Shown: positions 1 to 13,290, numbered from the stretch's first letter. The stretch: DNA of 64,000 nt from Luzula sylvatica (GCA_946800325.1 OX326961.1:44033415-44097414), one strand, 5' to 3'. The notes: generated from the sequence alone by a model not told the origin. Program-made: numbers and translations.

Positions 1-2196
1 TTATTTATTTTTTATATTTTAATTCCTAATTATTATTTATTAAATAATGGATATTTACAAAATAAAATTATGGCAATGGGGATAATGGTCATCTTCAAAA
101 TTATAAACAAAATATAAGGAGGTTTTGAGAAAATCCAAAAATGTCAGGGGGTTTTTGGAGAACTCTTAAAATATAAGAGGTTTTTGAGGGAATCTAAAAA
201 GATAAAGTGTTTTTCATAATTTTCTGAAAAAGAAAAAAAAATTAGTAAAAGACGTCATATTTTTGTTTGAACTGTTTTTGTTTGAATTGAGTTCATCTTT
301 AATAGCTCAAAGAGAAGAGGATTGTTATTCAAACACGAATATATATATATGACCTTGCTTGCTTATAGAGAGTTGATTATAATTATGTTTTGTAAATGTA
401 TACACGAGAACTGTAATTATTGACTCTCAACACTTTACTTTGTAGTAATAAAAATAAGTTGCATATGTTGCAGATAATCATTTAAGTTTCTTAGTTTGTG
501 TTTCATCGCTCTTCAAGAAATCCATATTGAACTAGACTTTGAGATTTGTGTGATCTCAAGGTTTGGCATTTTTTATCATTGTAATGACAACCTTTTAGGT
601 AAAAATCGACAACCCATTTATATTCCAATGCTTCAAATTTCGGGAATATCACACAACCCCAGTTGGTGTATTTTTTAATTTTGAAACAATTGATTGTTAT
701 GAGTTGTGTCATCATTGTGTATAGTCAAGAGTGCTAATAGATGAGACTTATATAGTTCAAGTTCAAACCATCGTTTGGGAATGTTAACAAAGAATTATTT
801 CTTTGTTTATTTTTATTTTATAAAATTTTCGATAAATTTTAATTTATGATTTCTTAGATTTTTTCGAACTTATTTAATTTTTTTGCATTATTAATTTTTT
901 TCGTCAATTTCTTAAAAAAAAATTATTTTTGCACTAGTGGAACGAACCTCCGTCAACTTTGTAAAAATCTTATTTTTTACATTAGTAAAATAAATATACA
1001 TTGATAATGGTAAATAAATCGTAGTGATGGTAAACCCGGCATGATAAATCAAAATTCTGACATGAAGACTCTATATAAAAACTTCAATCCAATTTATCAT
1101 ATCATTAATTTATATATTAACGATTCACCATATAATTAGTGCATATTACAACACATCAACCCCGAGTAGCATTATTCTAAAAATTGCACTAGCAAACATG
1201 CTCGTCTACGTCTAGTGTATCAAGAGGATTTTCTATTCATTTGATGCTCCGCTCCTTCAAAGAAAGATTGTGGAGTTGGTTTCGCTATGTTGTTAGTTTC
1301 ATTTCACGTCTTGGGTGAGAAGATTCGAGATGCTTCCTGTTTCATGAACATTTTAGATTTTTTTGGCCGTACGCTACTTCAACAATCTATATACCTTCTC
1401 AACATTTCTCGCTTCTATAGCTCAGAACGTCAGTAGTTCCTTATTGGATCTCCATATTATTCTTTTGTAAATAAGTGAACAATGATTGGTTTATTGAAAA
1501 AAAATTTGGGAGAAATTGGCGAGAATTAAAAAATAATTAAAATATAAAATATATATTAAATCAATTATAATTTATATTTTATTCTAATAACAATCATACT
1601 TAATTAATCATTCAGAAAATACAAAAGCAATGAAAAAAATCAGGAGAAAAAAGCTCACTTTTTCTTCCTCAATTCTTAAAAAAGTACAAGTTATTATCCA
1701 AATTTTAATTTGCTCATTTTTATTCCTTGAATTCTTAATTTTGGTCACTTGTGTCATTCCATCTGTTAACTATCTAATAATCGGTTAACTGATAATGTGA
1801 CACAGTGACGTGATATTTTTTAGTTCATTTAAACGAGGACGTGACAAAATAAAAAAATAAAAAAATTATACAATTAAATTGAATTCATTAACTTTTTTTT
1901 TTTTTTGAAAAGAATGGAGTGGGCTTTATTGTCCCACTTCCAAACTGTTACGTGTATATATCAAAAAATAGTTTTTTACAGATTTTTACACATATTTTCC
2001 ATCATCTATATTCCTCTTTTTACTTACACAAATAAGAGAAAAACCTAAAAAATAGAACACAAACAAAACCACTGTAAAAATAACTATGATTTCACCTTAC
2101 AATTTTTTCCTCTCGGCCCATTACCTCAGTCCAAGCCCAAATCATCTTTCATTTCCTCTCTCTCTTTCTACTTTTTGTTTCTCTCTCTCTACACCT
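1..2196. other. AT-rich intergenic sequence, no gene recognised
   Basis: No open reading frame here resembles a known protein, and the longest are about 60-70 codons with no recognisable domain. The first 240 bases hold imperfect repeats of a phrase like 'aggttttgagaaaatcc', probably the edge of a degraded element. Pyrimidine-rich sequence with (CT)n tracts begins at about 2140 and runs up to the MITE at 2205. Confidence 0.6.
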
Positions 2197-2204
2197 CCCT
2201 CTCC

Positions 2205-2709
2205 TAGGGATGTCAACGGGACGGGTCGGGTTCGGATAAGCCTCCTCCATATCCGAACCCGAATTTTCAGGTATTACCCGAACCCGAACCCGAACCCGAA
2301 CCCGAACCCAAAATATCCGTGGATATAAAATGATACCCGAATCCGAACCCGCGGGTAATGGGTATACCCGTTACCCGAAAACAACGCCGAATCGCCTGAA
2401 GAAAACAACGCCGAATCGCCGCTCGTTCCCACCTAGGGTTTGCAGTCGCCACTTGTTCCGGCCTGGTCTTTGCTTTGCCGTGACGAGCTCGTTCGCCACT
2501 TGCAGGAGGTGCGGCTCAGGGTTGAAGGAGGCGCGGGCGTGGGTTGATTCGTTGAAGGAGCTGAGCTGAGAGAGCCTGGGCGACGACTACGAACGTGGGT
2601 TGAAGATTTCAGATTTCTCTCTCTCCGGCGGCTGCTCTAAGAGCGTGGGTTGAAGAGAAAGAGGCAGTCACAACGCGAAGGGGCTGAACACGAGAGAGAA
2701 ACTAGAAAC

Positions 2710-2757
<48 letters not shown>

Positions 2758-3007
2758 GCGGGTGGGTGTGAGAGAGCACAACGCGAGAGGAGGTGGGTTG
2801 AAGCTTTCGGGTATGTTCGGGTAATTTTCGGGTACGGGTACGGGTTCGGGTTACCCGCGGGGCGGGTAGTACTCCGCCCGAACCCGAACCGGGTATTTTG
2901 TTTTCGGATAATACCCGACCCGCGAGTAATATTTTCGGGTAATACCCGCCCCGTTCGGGTCGGGTACCCCACGGGTTCGGGTTTTACCCGACCCATTGAC
3001 ATCCCTA
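2205..3007. mobile_element. hAT-type MITE, copy 1 (TIR TAGGGATGTCAA)
   Basis: The ends are inverted (TAGGGATGTCAACGG at the left, CCATTGACATCCCTA at the right). They are flanked by a perfect 8-bp target duplication, CCCTCTCC (2197-2204 and 3008-3015), which is the length expected for the hAT superfamily. Subterminal regions are runs of 'cccgaa'/'ttcggg' phrases that fold back on each other. The centre (about 2370-2700) is unusually GC-rich for this window and carries a (GA)n microsatellite at about 2711-2749. No transposase is present, so the element is non-autonomous. Related copies lie at 30197-30567 and 60363-61039. Confidence 0.88.
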
Positions 3008-3015
3008 CCCTCTCC

Positions 3016-3425
3016 ACACCGCCCTCTCTTGTCGATTTCCCCCTTTCTTTTTCTCCTTCAGACTTCTTCATGAACACTCGATCAAGCTCTATTTCCTCTT
3101 CTATTTCCTCCACCAACTGCTGAGTCTTCTTCTCCCCCTGATCGAAAGAACGCATGCACCGGTCTCTCCAGATGGCATGTAGAAAGATGGCAGCTTCTCT
3201 CCGGTTTTTTCTTCCTGCCTTTTCAGCGAAACAGGTCATCCAAGGAGATAAATTTATCATATGTTGTTCTCGATCCGGCTTCTTCTCCCTCAGCTTCTTC
3301 CAAACCTCGTCAACCTTCAAGCACCCCCCCTTTCGGCAAGTGCTCCGTCGACTCTTCATCAGCTTTACACATAACACACCGATTCGAAAGGTACCATCCT
3401 CTTTTTTTTTTAGATTATCTATAGT
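3016..3425 (-). pseudogene. LINE reverse-transcriptase C-terminal (zf-RVT) remnant
   Basis: Read on the minus strand, one frame gives NRCVMCKADEESTEHL. This is the C-x2-C...H core of the zinc-binding domain at the C-terminus of plant LINE (L1-type) ORF2 proteins. A neighbouring frame then continues with a W-K-K-L...IWRDRCMRSF stretch typical of the same domain. The frame change between the two parts shows decay. The downstream (left) part is cut by the hAT MITE ending at 3007, so the LINE copy predates the MITE. No intact RT catalytic core is visible. Confidence 0.6.
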
Positions 3426-3928
3426 TAATATTGCATTTTGCATATTTAGCCATAGAATGAATTCATTAACTCATTAAATTAAATCATTAACAACTAATTA
3501 AACTCAAAACTTTTAATTCAATCCATTATCTTAACCCAAAACCATTTAATCCAAACTCATTTCATCCCTCCTCCTCTCTCTCTCTCAAACCCATTTGTGT
3601 CCCTCTCTCTGACTCTCTCGCAAGAAAGAGCAACTAACCTTGAAATGGATTCGTCAGCGGATTCGTCAGTGGCTTCTTTCATCTCCGAGAAGTTATTGCT
3701 TTCTCTCTTGAAAAGTCATAATTGCTGCTTATTTGACATTTGCTTAGCTTCACTACACTCACTGATCGAAGAACGATCGTCTTTTCTTCTTGCCCAAATT
3801 CAGATTTTATCTATGACTTCGTCAATGGCTTCAATATCTAGGTTCCTTCACAAAGAGTGTAACTTTCTTGCGGGACATGGGCCGAACGAATTTCTTCTGC
3901 AGCTCCGGCCAGTTTCATGCGTCAATCT
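3426..3928. other. Intergenic sequence; unrecognised 128-codon open frame (3597-3983, plus)
   Basis: A plus-strand open frame runs from 3597 to 3983. Its serine- and leucine-rich translation matches no family I recognise, and it runs into the copia LTR, which begins at 3929. It is therefore unlikely to be a gene in its present form. The stretch before it is pyrimidine-rich with 'ctctctctct' tracts. Confidence 0.4.
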
Positions 3929-4273
3929 TGTTGGTAATACGGGATTCGAATATGGATTTCTAATAGGGATTCCTAATAAATAAAACTCTCTCTTATAATT
4001 GATAATAGTCTTTTACAAGTCTTTCTCTCTTTTTCTAATTGGTATTTTTGATATATTATTGGTAACCATCCAAGCCCTATTTATAGGCTCCATAAACTTG
4101 AAATATAAAGAATTAAAACCTTGCCTTAAAACTATTTCCTAAACTAATTTCCTTATAATTAAAATCTGCCCAATAATAATTTCCTAAATTGTTTTTCTTA
4201 AAATAAACTTTCCCTAAAATTAATTGGGCTAATTAAACTTAATAATTATTAATTGGGCTTGGGCTTATTAACA
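3929..4273 (-). mobile_element. 3' LTR of a Ty1/copia element
   Basis: On the minus strand the LTR begins TGTTAATAAGCCC immediately after a purine run (aagggaaaaat, a polypurine-tract-like site). It ends TATTACCAACA, giving a TGTT...AACA terminal inverted repeat. A TATA box (cctataaatagggc on the minus strand, about 4075-4090) lies inside. The integrase-RT-RNase H direction of the adjacent ORF fits this being the 3' LTR. The matching 5' LTR is not in the neighbourhood. Confidence 0.7.
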
Positions 4274-5400
4274 AATTTTTCCCTTAAGCTCAAGCATGTT
4301 CTTCATCCCGATCATTGTCATGAAGTTCTCGAACAGCGTTGTCGGAAGCGGCTTCGTGAATATGTCAGCTACCTGATCCTGGCTTGCCACATGAATCATT
4401 CGCATATCGCCTTTCTTCACCTGTTCTCGAATGAAATGAAAACGCACATCAATGTGCTTACTCCTCTCATGGTGGACCGGATTCTTTGCTAGCTCGATTG
4501 CGGATTTATTGCCGACTCGTATCTCAGTCGCCTCGTGTTGCGTCATCTTCAACTCGTGCAACAAATTCCTTAACCATGTCGCATGACACACACACCATGA
4601 TGCTGCCACGTATTCCGCCTCGCACGTCGATAGCGTCACTATTGGCTGTTTCTTCGAGAGCCACGTAAATGCAGTATCTCCCATGAAAAACACATAACTT
4701 GCTGTGCTTTTTCGATCGTCAACATCTGCACACCAATCACTGTCCGAGTAGCCCGCCAGCTTGTATTCGTTCGTCCTCGAGTAATATAGCCCGAGTGATT
4801 CCGTACCTCGAATGTACCGAAGAATCATTTTTACCGCTTTCCAGTGTGAATGCCTCGGTTCCTCCATGAATCGACTCACCACCCCAACACTATATGCAAT
4901 GTCAGGCCTAGTACAAATAAGGTACCGCAAGCTCCCAACCAAACTTCGAAATTTGCTCGGATCAACTCTGTCTCCACCCTCAAATTTAGAGAGTTTCGCA
5001 CCGAGCTCCATCGGGGTCGCCACTGGGTTGTTGTCCTCCATCTTGTACATCTTCAAGATATTCTTCGCATACGCCTCCTGCGATACAAAAACTCCTGACT
5101 CACCTTGTTTAACTTCGAGGCCAAGAAAGTATTTCATCAGACCCAAATCTGTCATCTCGAATTCTCGCGTCATCGCTTCTTTGAATTCCTTCGCCATCTT
5201 CTCATTACTCCCCATGAAAATCAGATCATCAACATAGAGAGCAACAAACAGCACGTCTTTTTCCTTCTTCCTCACGTACAATGCATGCTCGTATGGGCAT
5301 TGTACAAATCCGGTCTTCTTGAAGTATGTGTCGATTCGGATATTTCATGCTCGAGATGCCTGTTTGAGCCCGTACAACGCCTTTCTCAAGAAGAATATCA
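4268..5400 (-). pseudogene. Ty1/copia pol remnant (reverse transcriptase C-terminus plus RNase H)
   Basis: A 337-codon minus-strand frame carries the copia RT signature ALYVDDLIF with its catalytic Asp pair. After it come YFLGLEV, RPDIAYSV, the RNase H phrase SDSDWCADVDDRKST and the terminal DIFTKPLP. The homology continues upstream of the first Met as LRKALYGLKQASRA, then a TGA where copia proteins have Trp (5345-5347), then the rest. Gag, protease and integrase are missing; homology stops near 5400. This is a 5'-truncated, nonsense-mutated copy whose 3' LTR follows at 3929-4273. It is an inactive retroelement fragment, not a host gene. Confidence 0.88.
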
Positions 5401-6960
5401 GTTTCATCTAATATCTCAACAAAAAAAGAACACTAATTATTTTAGTTATTGGGGTTCAATTTGTTTTTCCTTGAAAAAACTCAAAAAAAAGAAAGAAAGA
5501 TGCAACTTATTGAATTTTTATAATGTTTTGATAAAGTAACTGCTTCATGTTTTTTTAATTTACACATTAATAAATCATGAGGAATTGTACTATACTAACA
5601 AAGTTATCGTTTTTGCCTGTTAACCCCAACACTTGGCACGTGTTCATTTGTTAGATAATCTTTAATACTTTTATGCAAGGGGTTGTGTAACGAATTATTC
5701 TCGATAAGTTTGTAAAATAGTCGGACGAAGTTTTTACAAATTATAATATTTAAGTAGACCGTGACAAATTATTCTCGATAAGTTTGTAAAATTGTCTGAC
5801 CAAGTCTTTAAAAATTATAATATTTAAGTAGACCGTGTAACGAATCATTTTCAATAAGTTTGTATGATATTTAAGTAAATATATAAATTGATATTAAAAA
5901 AAAAATGTAATGATCATGTATAAAAATTTATTCAAAAAATATATTAACGTTATGTTAAAAATATATATACTAGATATTTTTTTTTAAAATACGTATTTCT
6001 ATTTAAAAAGGTATAATGACCATGTAAAAAAATATACTATTATTTAAAAATTTATCTGACATCTATAATTTAAAAAAAGTCTTGCAGTTAAAAAGACACA
6101 TGAAGTATTGTACTTCGAAAACATACGACACATTTTAAAAAGTATGACATGCAACTAGCATAATTATATCATACTTCTAAAAAAATATATTCCATAAAGT
6201 ATAAACAAAACATATTTTGTAATCGAAAGAATATATCATTCATATAAAAAGAAAAAACAGAAGGCACAACTTTTATATTGTAACTGTTTCAAGATATGTT
6301 TCCTAAATTTAGGTTTTGGATTCATTTTATTTTCTCTCTTTCAAGTTATACAATTTAAGGTTAAAATAATCTCCTTGTAAATATTGTACACAACATTTTC
6401 TTATTTTTCATGAAATTTGCTCGGCAATTGCCCACCATTTAAAAAACAACAGGGTAAAATAATCATGTCGTAGATCATCTATTTATTTATTTTTTGCAAT
6501 TTAATTATGCTTCAAATTTATTTGACAATGATAACTGGATTTCACAATTCAATTGTGCAAAATAAAATCCAATTCATTCAATAATGCCAATAAATTTCAA
6601 AAGTGAAATAATCAACGCGACATAAGCAACCATACAAAATTAAGTGGAAGAAACTAACCAAAACGAAATAAAACAAAACAGTTACTTGCTCCATAATATA
6701 ACAAACAAACAATTTATAAAACACAAAAAATGACAAGTACGCAATAAAACAATTAAACGACACGATAAAAACCAAAACCAGAAACCTAATTCCAGTTCAA
6801 CAAAATCCATAAAAATAAAAGAAGAATTCAGAAACGCAAGGGTTCTAATTTAATTCTATACTAAGATTTATGGAGAAGCCCCAGAAAAAGAACAAAGTGA
6901 CAACCGCGTATATTGAGACAAGGACTATCTAAGTCACAAACACACTATAAAAGTATTGTC
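5401..6960. other. AT-rich intergenic sequence with a tandem repeat
   Basis: No coding sequence is recognised. Apart from the ~75-bp tandem repeat described separately, this is low-complexity AT-rich sequence. The last ~400 bases probably include the 3' UTR and downstream region of the SEC31 gene, whose stop codon is at 6961-6963. Confidence 0.55.
5687..5880. repeat. Tandem repeat, ~75-bp unit, about 2.5 copies
   Basis: The unit begins 'acgaattattctcgataag', continues through 'tttgtaaaat.gtc.gac.aagt', and ends 'tatttaagtagaccgtg'. Two nearly complete units (about 5687-5762 and 5763-5838) are followed by a partial, more diverged third. No coding potential. Confidence 0.7.
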
Positions 6961-9900
6961 TTATAGCCGCAAACTTTGCCTCGTTTTAATCATTCGCTTT
7001 AATGCTGAGAGCCAAAAGCCACACTCTTGCCAGTCACTTGTTGTCATTAAAACCTACAAGAACAAAAACAAAAACAAACAAATAAAGCAATAATGAATTA
7101 ATTACAATTTTAAATGAAAAATGTGATTTAATAAAGTTTACCTGAATATGCATGGCAGAAGGGAAATCACCATTGTCTAGTGCAGAGCATAAGTTGACCA
7201 ATTTCGAAGCCGCATTGGGAGAAATATCACCGCTGTTCAGTTTTACAAATAAGCCCGCGATTTTCTTGGAAATATCGTCTATCTCGCGTTTTTTGGTTCC
7301 TTGTGGGCCGCCTAAAGCTCTGGAGGTTTCCTCAAAGAGGCGCGTCAGAGTCTTTGTAACAGGCCTCATTTCAGCTGTATAAGTAACAACAAAATGTTTT
7401 CCAATCAATACAAAATTAATCTCCTCTTGTTAGTTGTGCTCAATTAGATATTAATACGCATTACTTAACCTGAAACTTTTGAGGTATCGACCGTCTCCAT
7501 AGTAGGTGGAGGAAGGTCCTGTTTTGGCTGGCTAGGAGCGAGAGTGGGACTGGAAGGCTGGGGCCCACCCAAATTAGGCCTCGGATTGAATTGCTGACCT
7601 GGCACTTGCTGGCCTGGAACCATGGTGAAACGGGAAGCAGGAGGGTTGGTAGTGACTGCATGTGGGAATTGATGGCTCGGAATGCTTCCTGGCATTCCTG
7701 GTGGTGGTTGTGTGGGGCCCGGTACTGAAGGCAGTGGTCCGCTGGGTTGGTATGTAGGGTTCGAATGTCCCTGTCAAGAAAGGAATATTTGTTTGTAAAG
7801 AATGAGGACTAATTGCATTAGGGAAGTTTAATTGAACGGCCTTTATTAAACGTACAGGATAGAGCTGAGAACCAAGAGTGGCAGTAGGTTGTTGGTACTG
7901 CTCGGCATTTTTCAGAACAGGCGCATTCGAAGGGACGAAACTTTTCATGGAAGTTTGCCCTGCATTCTGCGAGCCAAAACTTGGCTGTGTACAAAGAAAA
8001 CAACCAAACAAAATGATATAAAACTTGGCTGTTCTCAAATGAAATAATGCTCACAAAGAGAAAGTACCGTACCTGAGCAGGAGGGGGGACAAACTGAGGC
8101 TGAGAAGGTACGAACATATGATTTTGCGGCACAGCTGGCTGGAACGAAGGTACAGGATTGTTCTGAGTGTAGTCTTGATATGCTGCTAGTGGTCTTTGTT
8201 GAGGTGCTGCTGGTGCATAACCACCGGCATAAGCTGAGCCATATGATTGTTCTTGATACCCTTCTCCTCCAACTGCACTCATACTCCTGTTTTGCTGGCT
8301 CTGCACATTATCCAATTCATTGTTCATTTACGCACCCTTTCAGATAAATTTAGGGCCAAATGAAAACAAGGGGAAAACCTGAAAATGGTTGAAGCCGCCA
8401 TAGTTAGGTTGGTCTGCAACGTAGTAAGAAGCAGGTTGTTGTTCCTGTTGTTGTTGTTCCGCAGGGAAACTTCCAGAATCTACCTTCTCTGCAAAATAGG
8501 AAACCAACATTTTTATATTTATAATTTCAATTAGTGAATGCCATTGAAGGGAAAATGAAGTTGAAATTGGCATTACCAGCTTCAGCAGAGTAGGCAATTC
8601 TATCTCTCAAGATGGTGAGTTCGTTCGAAGAAGCATCGTCAGAACTCAATAGCTCTAAATACTCCATAGCTGTAGAGAGGAGACCTTGGCTAGCTAATAA
8701 TTCTGCGTAGATCTCTATGAGTTTAGATAAGGATGGACTCAACTTCTTCCGCCCAGTTGCTAGAGTTAAAGTTATTGTCTTCTCCATCAAATCCTGACCA
8801 GCACAACAATACGATTAAATCTCGCCATATAAATTACACAGGAAGGAAAGGAAAGGAAAGGAAAACAAGTAAAAGAGAAGGAGAGAAACAAACCTGAAGA
8901 AGGTCAACATAGGGCTTGGTTCCATCTTCAGAACACAAATCACGAGACCAAATTTCAATAGCTTTGTCGATATTTCCAGCACATATGTAGCATAGAGTAG
9001 CAGCAGGCGTGTTGCCCGCAGTCAGAAGCCTTGAACCAAGGCTTCCACACAGGTCAAACCATTCTTCCTGTCGTGCAAACTACATTGCAAAAAAAAAAAA
9101 CTCGTAACAAAACAGTGGCCCGTAGATCTCATATTAATAGGTTAAGGAAGGAACTTACAGTGCAAAGAAGAGCAAGTGTTTCCCTCCACGTGTTGAGCGG
9201 CCATGTGTTGACAAGTGTCATCAGATCGTTACCCACCATTGCAGCAATAATCTGTGCTCCAAAATTTTCAGAACTTAAAAATATTCTCTTCTAATTGAAG
9301 GCAAAAATACAATTCTTTCAATCTTTCAAAAACGGAACTTATACTGAGTCAAATGTACCTTTAGGTAGGGGGACTTATTGTTCTTAAGATACTGAGCTCT
9401 AGTACTTGCCCAAAGCGAAGGTCCACCAATATGCGCAATAACCAAAGCATCTGCCATCCTATTGGCTAAAAGACACTGAGCAACAGCCCCTTTATAATCT
9501 CCAACTATCACAGCTCTCTGTATGCTATTGTCCACTGCAGGATCAGAAGAGGAACCTTCTAGAACCTCCTGGACCTCTTCAGTTGGCTTAGCCTCTTCGT
9601 TTCCATTGCTCGGATCAGTCTCCTCTGTTACCAATGTTTCCTCAGAGAGAGGCTTAGGATTGTTAAAGAAATCGTCTCCATTATCGGAGAAAATCGGAGA
9701 TTCTGTTGATTTGAGTAGACCTATGTTTTTATCGGTGTCTAAGTCTAGGGTTTCGGAAAGGACATTTGCCAAGTCCTCGGTCGATTCAGCTGTTTTTTCT
9801 GGTACAGGGAAACCAAGATGAGCTAGAAGTTTTGATCTTGCAGTTCCTTCTTCCTCAAACATTACTCTCAAAAATGTCCAAGTTTCCCTCTCCTCTTCAG

Positions 9901-12712
9901 ACCTGTTAAAAAAGCAAGTATTATATATAATACAAATATAATTTTAAACTAATTTATTGATGAAAAGAGGGTCATACAAGGATTCCTCTGATTTTTTTTC
10001 ACACAAATCTCTGAGAGAAGGTCTCTCCCCATGTTTAATCAGAGTTGCAAACTCGGTCGACCTGCTAACCAAGGTGTGCTCAGTCACTAATTCATGCACA
10101 TACACCTGGAAAAGGAAAAACAAATTAAAGAATAATAAATATAACAAAAACCAAGAGCAAATAATAATAATACTAATTTGGTTTACCTCAGAATTAGTTG
10201 GGGCATTAGGAGCTGAAGGACTTGAGCGAAAAGAGACTAGCTTGCCTCCAAAACCAAAAGAAGCACCAGTGGGGCATTTCAGCCATTTTGGTGCAGTTGA
10301 ACGAGCTGAAAATACAAATTAGAGAACGAGAATAATCAAGCAAACAAGTTTTAATAAGATTGAAAAAAAATGAACGGAAGATTGTAGGGTAAAGAAGTGT
10401 ACATTGAGAACCGTCTCCAGCTGTATAACGGCCACAGGCCTAGTAAGAATCATTAAATAGTGTTATTAAATTCTAAGTATCTTTTTATGTGACGATAAAC
10501 CACTCAAAATCAAGTAAACAGCTTATATTCTATGATGCACTTTCTATTAAATACATCTGAAAAGAATAAAATGAGATATAAATTACCTCTATGTTGTATA
10601 ATCCAATTTTAACATCAAAAGATGAGGCAGAAAAGACTCCTGGAATCTTAGGATACCAATGAACGTCAAAGTTCCAATTTGTGCTAGCTGGCAGTTCACT
10701 TACTATCTGCATCACACAAGTAGAAACATTCATGTATCCAACTAATTTAGAAAAATAAAAAAGATTTGCAGACAAATTATATGAACAAATACCTCTCCAG
10801 TATGAGTATCCCAACAAATAGTTCGATTGTCCTTAGCACAAGTAAGCAAGTAAGAGGAGTCATAGGGGCACCATGACATCGCAATTACACCTGCAAACAT
10901 TAGAAGAAAAATGAATTATAAAAATATGAAAAACATGGCATGTACGAAGTTGCAAAGATTCAAAGATAAGTACAAAACTAGATTGAGATGGAATTAAAAC
11001 TAGCCTTTTGTGTGACCAACAAACTCTCTCACAGGTGATAATGTTTTTCTCACATCCCACACCTGATTAAAACGAATCAAAATTTGTATAATTATAAAGA
11101 AATTGGCAAAACTTTATTATGCAAGTTTTGATTTTTTTAATAGTGAAAATTAGTACCCTAAGAGAAGGTGAATTATCATCGTCTGAAGCAATAATTAGCT
11201 GAGTCGAGAACTCAGGATTCCATTGCACAACTGAGCATCTTCTCCTATTTGAGTCTGAAATGCTGTTAAATAATAGCAAAATCCAATATGAGACATGTAA
11301 ACTAAGATTTGAATAAGCAAAAATAACAATAATAACAACATTCGAATTAATAATTTAATATCAAATTGCTCACCTTGTTAGCGGCTTTTGCTGCTTCAAG
11401 TCCCACACAACTGCACACGAGGAAAATAAAAGTATTCAAAAAGGTTTTCAATGTTTGAAAAGCAATAGATGAAATAAATACATAAACAAAGTCGAATTTA
11501 TGTACCTGTGATGCCATTGTAAGATGTAGAAGCTAATATATGTGGATGCTTGGCGTTCCATGATACAAAAGAGACTTCTGTTTGTGCAATAGATCCAACA
11601 CTCTATTTTAAATTAAAACAAAAGAGTCAAGACCGTGAAAATAAGCAAAAATTGCACTAGAAATTCATCCAAAAACTCGACAAAGGGCCTCAAAAAAAAT
11701 TGCATCATTAGATTAGATAGGTAATTAATAATGTAAAGGTACAGTATGTTAATATAAATACTTACTGTAGTAACACATAACTATGATAAAACATACCTTT
11801 AAGGAAGGGAAAACTTTTGGCTCAGAAGGTTTTTCCAAATCCCAAATACAGAGTTCTCCTTCATCAGCTCCTGAAGCAAGCATGTTGGGTGAAACTGTGC
11901 TGAATTCCAATCCCCTTACCTGAATTCAAAGTCAAAAGGCAAAAATTAAGTACAATTACGTCCAAAATCAAATAAATTAGCCAAAAAAAACTTCAGAAAG
12001 TATGAGAGTGTTCGTGAACATTACCGGTCCTACGTGTTTCTCAAGCCTTCCCACCAAGGCTGCATCTTGATCTTCGGAACTGAAATTTATTTCAACGGTT
12101 TGAAATTTAAGAGATGCATAAATTACTCATAAGGTGCCAAATGTTTTATACTATATAGTCCTTTTTTTATGTTCAGATCAAGAAGGCATAATTCGACCGG
12201 CTAGAATCAAATTGGTACAGTATACAGATGCAGGGACTGGTAACAGCATGAAGTTAATAACTGAGCCAGAACAAACTTCACTAGATTAGGATTATTTGTT
12301 GCATAAACTACTGGAATTGAGTGGCATATTTCAGAAAGCACAAAAATATAAAATGTCAATATGAATCAGATCTAACGAAATTAACCAATTAAACATACCT
12401 AATCAAAGTATTAGGGTTCCAAACACCAATTGAACCATCATTAAGCCCTCCAGCGATAAGACCGAGTGAAAACTCATCAGATATAAAAGGCTTGGACCAA
12501 GACAGCCTATTAAACCGATCAGGACTAGGATAACACGCAACAAGAGGCAGATCAGGCTCGTCAGACTGGAAATCTAGCTTGAAGATCTCGAGATTCGCCG
12601 ACGAGCTGAACGATAGATCGACAGCGCCGGCCATAGTTCCCGCCGCCAGATACGGCGCATCCGGCGCGATCGCAACTAGCGCCGATCGCTGCGCACTCTT
12701 GATGCACGCCAT
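6961..12712 (-). CDS. SEC31: SEC31 homologue, COPII outer-coat subunit (22 exons)
   Basis: The spliced model encodes 1141 aa. Exons (minus): 12712-12399, 12079-12025, 11919-11797, 11602-11506, 11410-11374, 11262-11157, 11062-11005, 10890-10793, 10706-10587, 10439-10403, 10305-10187, 10105-9978, 9902-9359, 9251-9159, 9079-8894, 8793-8577, 8488-8379, 8300-8073, 7984-7856, 7770-7470, 7374-7142, 7053-6961. Phases agree across all junctions. The N-terminus ([20 protein letters not shown]) and the WD40 blades (e.g. [25 protein letters not shown]) match plant SEC31. These are followed by the alpha-solenoid region ([24 protein letters not shown]), a Pro/Gln-rich linker of roughly residues 810-1030 that binds SEC23 in this family, and the conserved C-terminal domain ending TRQSLRL. 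SEC31 forms the cage of ER-to-Golgi vesicles with SEC13. The length fits the plant family (about 1100 aa). Intron 7 appears to use a GC donor. I am very sure of the family; paralogue A or B is not assigned. Confidence 0.96.
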
Positions 12713-13290
12713 GGTAGATCAAATCGAGGTTCCTTCTTCTTCTTAGTGGATCAGATCTGAATGAATGAATGAGTGTTCGTTTGTTCTCTCAGTTTCTCTT
12801 TTCAGAAGAATGTTAATTGGTAAAATGGAGTGTAATAGAAATGAAATAGAGGGTTTTAATTATGCCACTCTGTGGCAAATTTTAAACATATTTTTATTAT
12901 AGAGAGTCATTTGTAAGGAACTTAGTAGCGATATTTAGTAAATGCTACACATATTGTTGCATGAAGAAAGATACAGAAATATTTTGGATCCAGGTGTACA
13001 TTTTATACACTGGATATATATTACGATTTCTTACGACCAGCGGGACAAAGAGACGTTGGGTTAAATTTATCATCAGCGTAATTAATACCGTGAATTCATG
13101 GAGTGAGCGTGAGCGTAGTTTTGGAGAAGAAAATTAATTAAATCAAGGTCTGAAAGAAGGTTAACATCAGGTTTTATGGGCCACATAATTAATTTTATGT
13201 TGGGCCTTGAAAGGAATTAATAAAGTTTGGGCCTCTTGTGGGAAGTTAAACATAACCTTTTACTTCTCACCAATTTTTTGATCCGTAATC
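12713..13290. other. Region upstream of the SEC31 gene
   Basis: This holds the presumed 5' UTR and promoter of SEC31, which is transcribed leftward. A pyrimidine-rich leader-like stretch ('gttccttcttcttctt', plus orientation) lies immediately upstream of the start codon. I see no convincing TATA box and no second gene. Confidence 0.4.

Noticed and set aside
2086..2569. Open frames rich in Pro-Asn and Arg
   Set aside because: They are translations of the 'cccgaa' subterminal repeats and the GC-rich core of the hAT-type MITE.
4812..5539. Plus-strand frames of 82-144 codons
   Set aside because: Antisense shadows of the copia reverse transcriptase/RNase H remnant.
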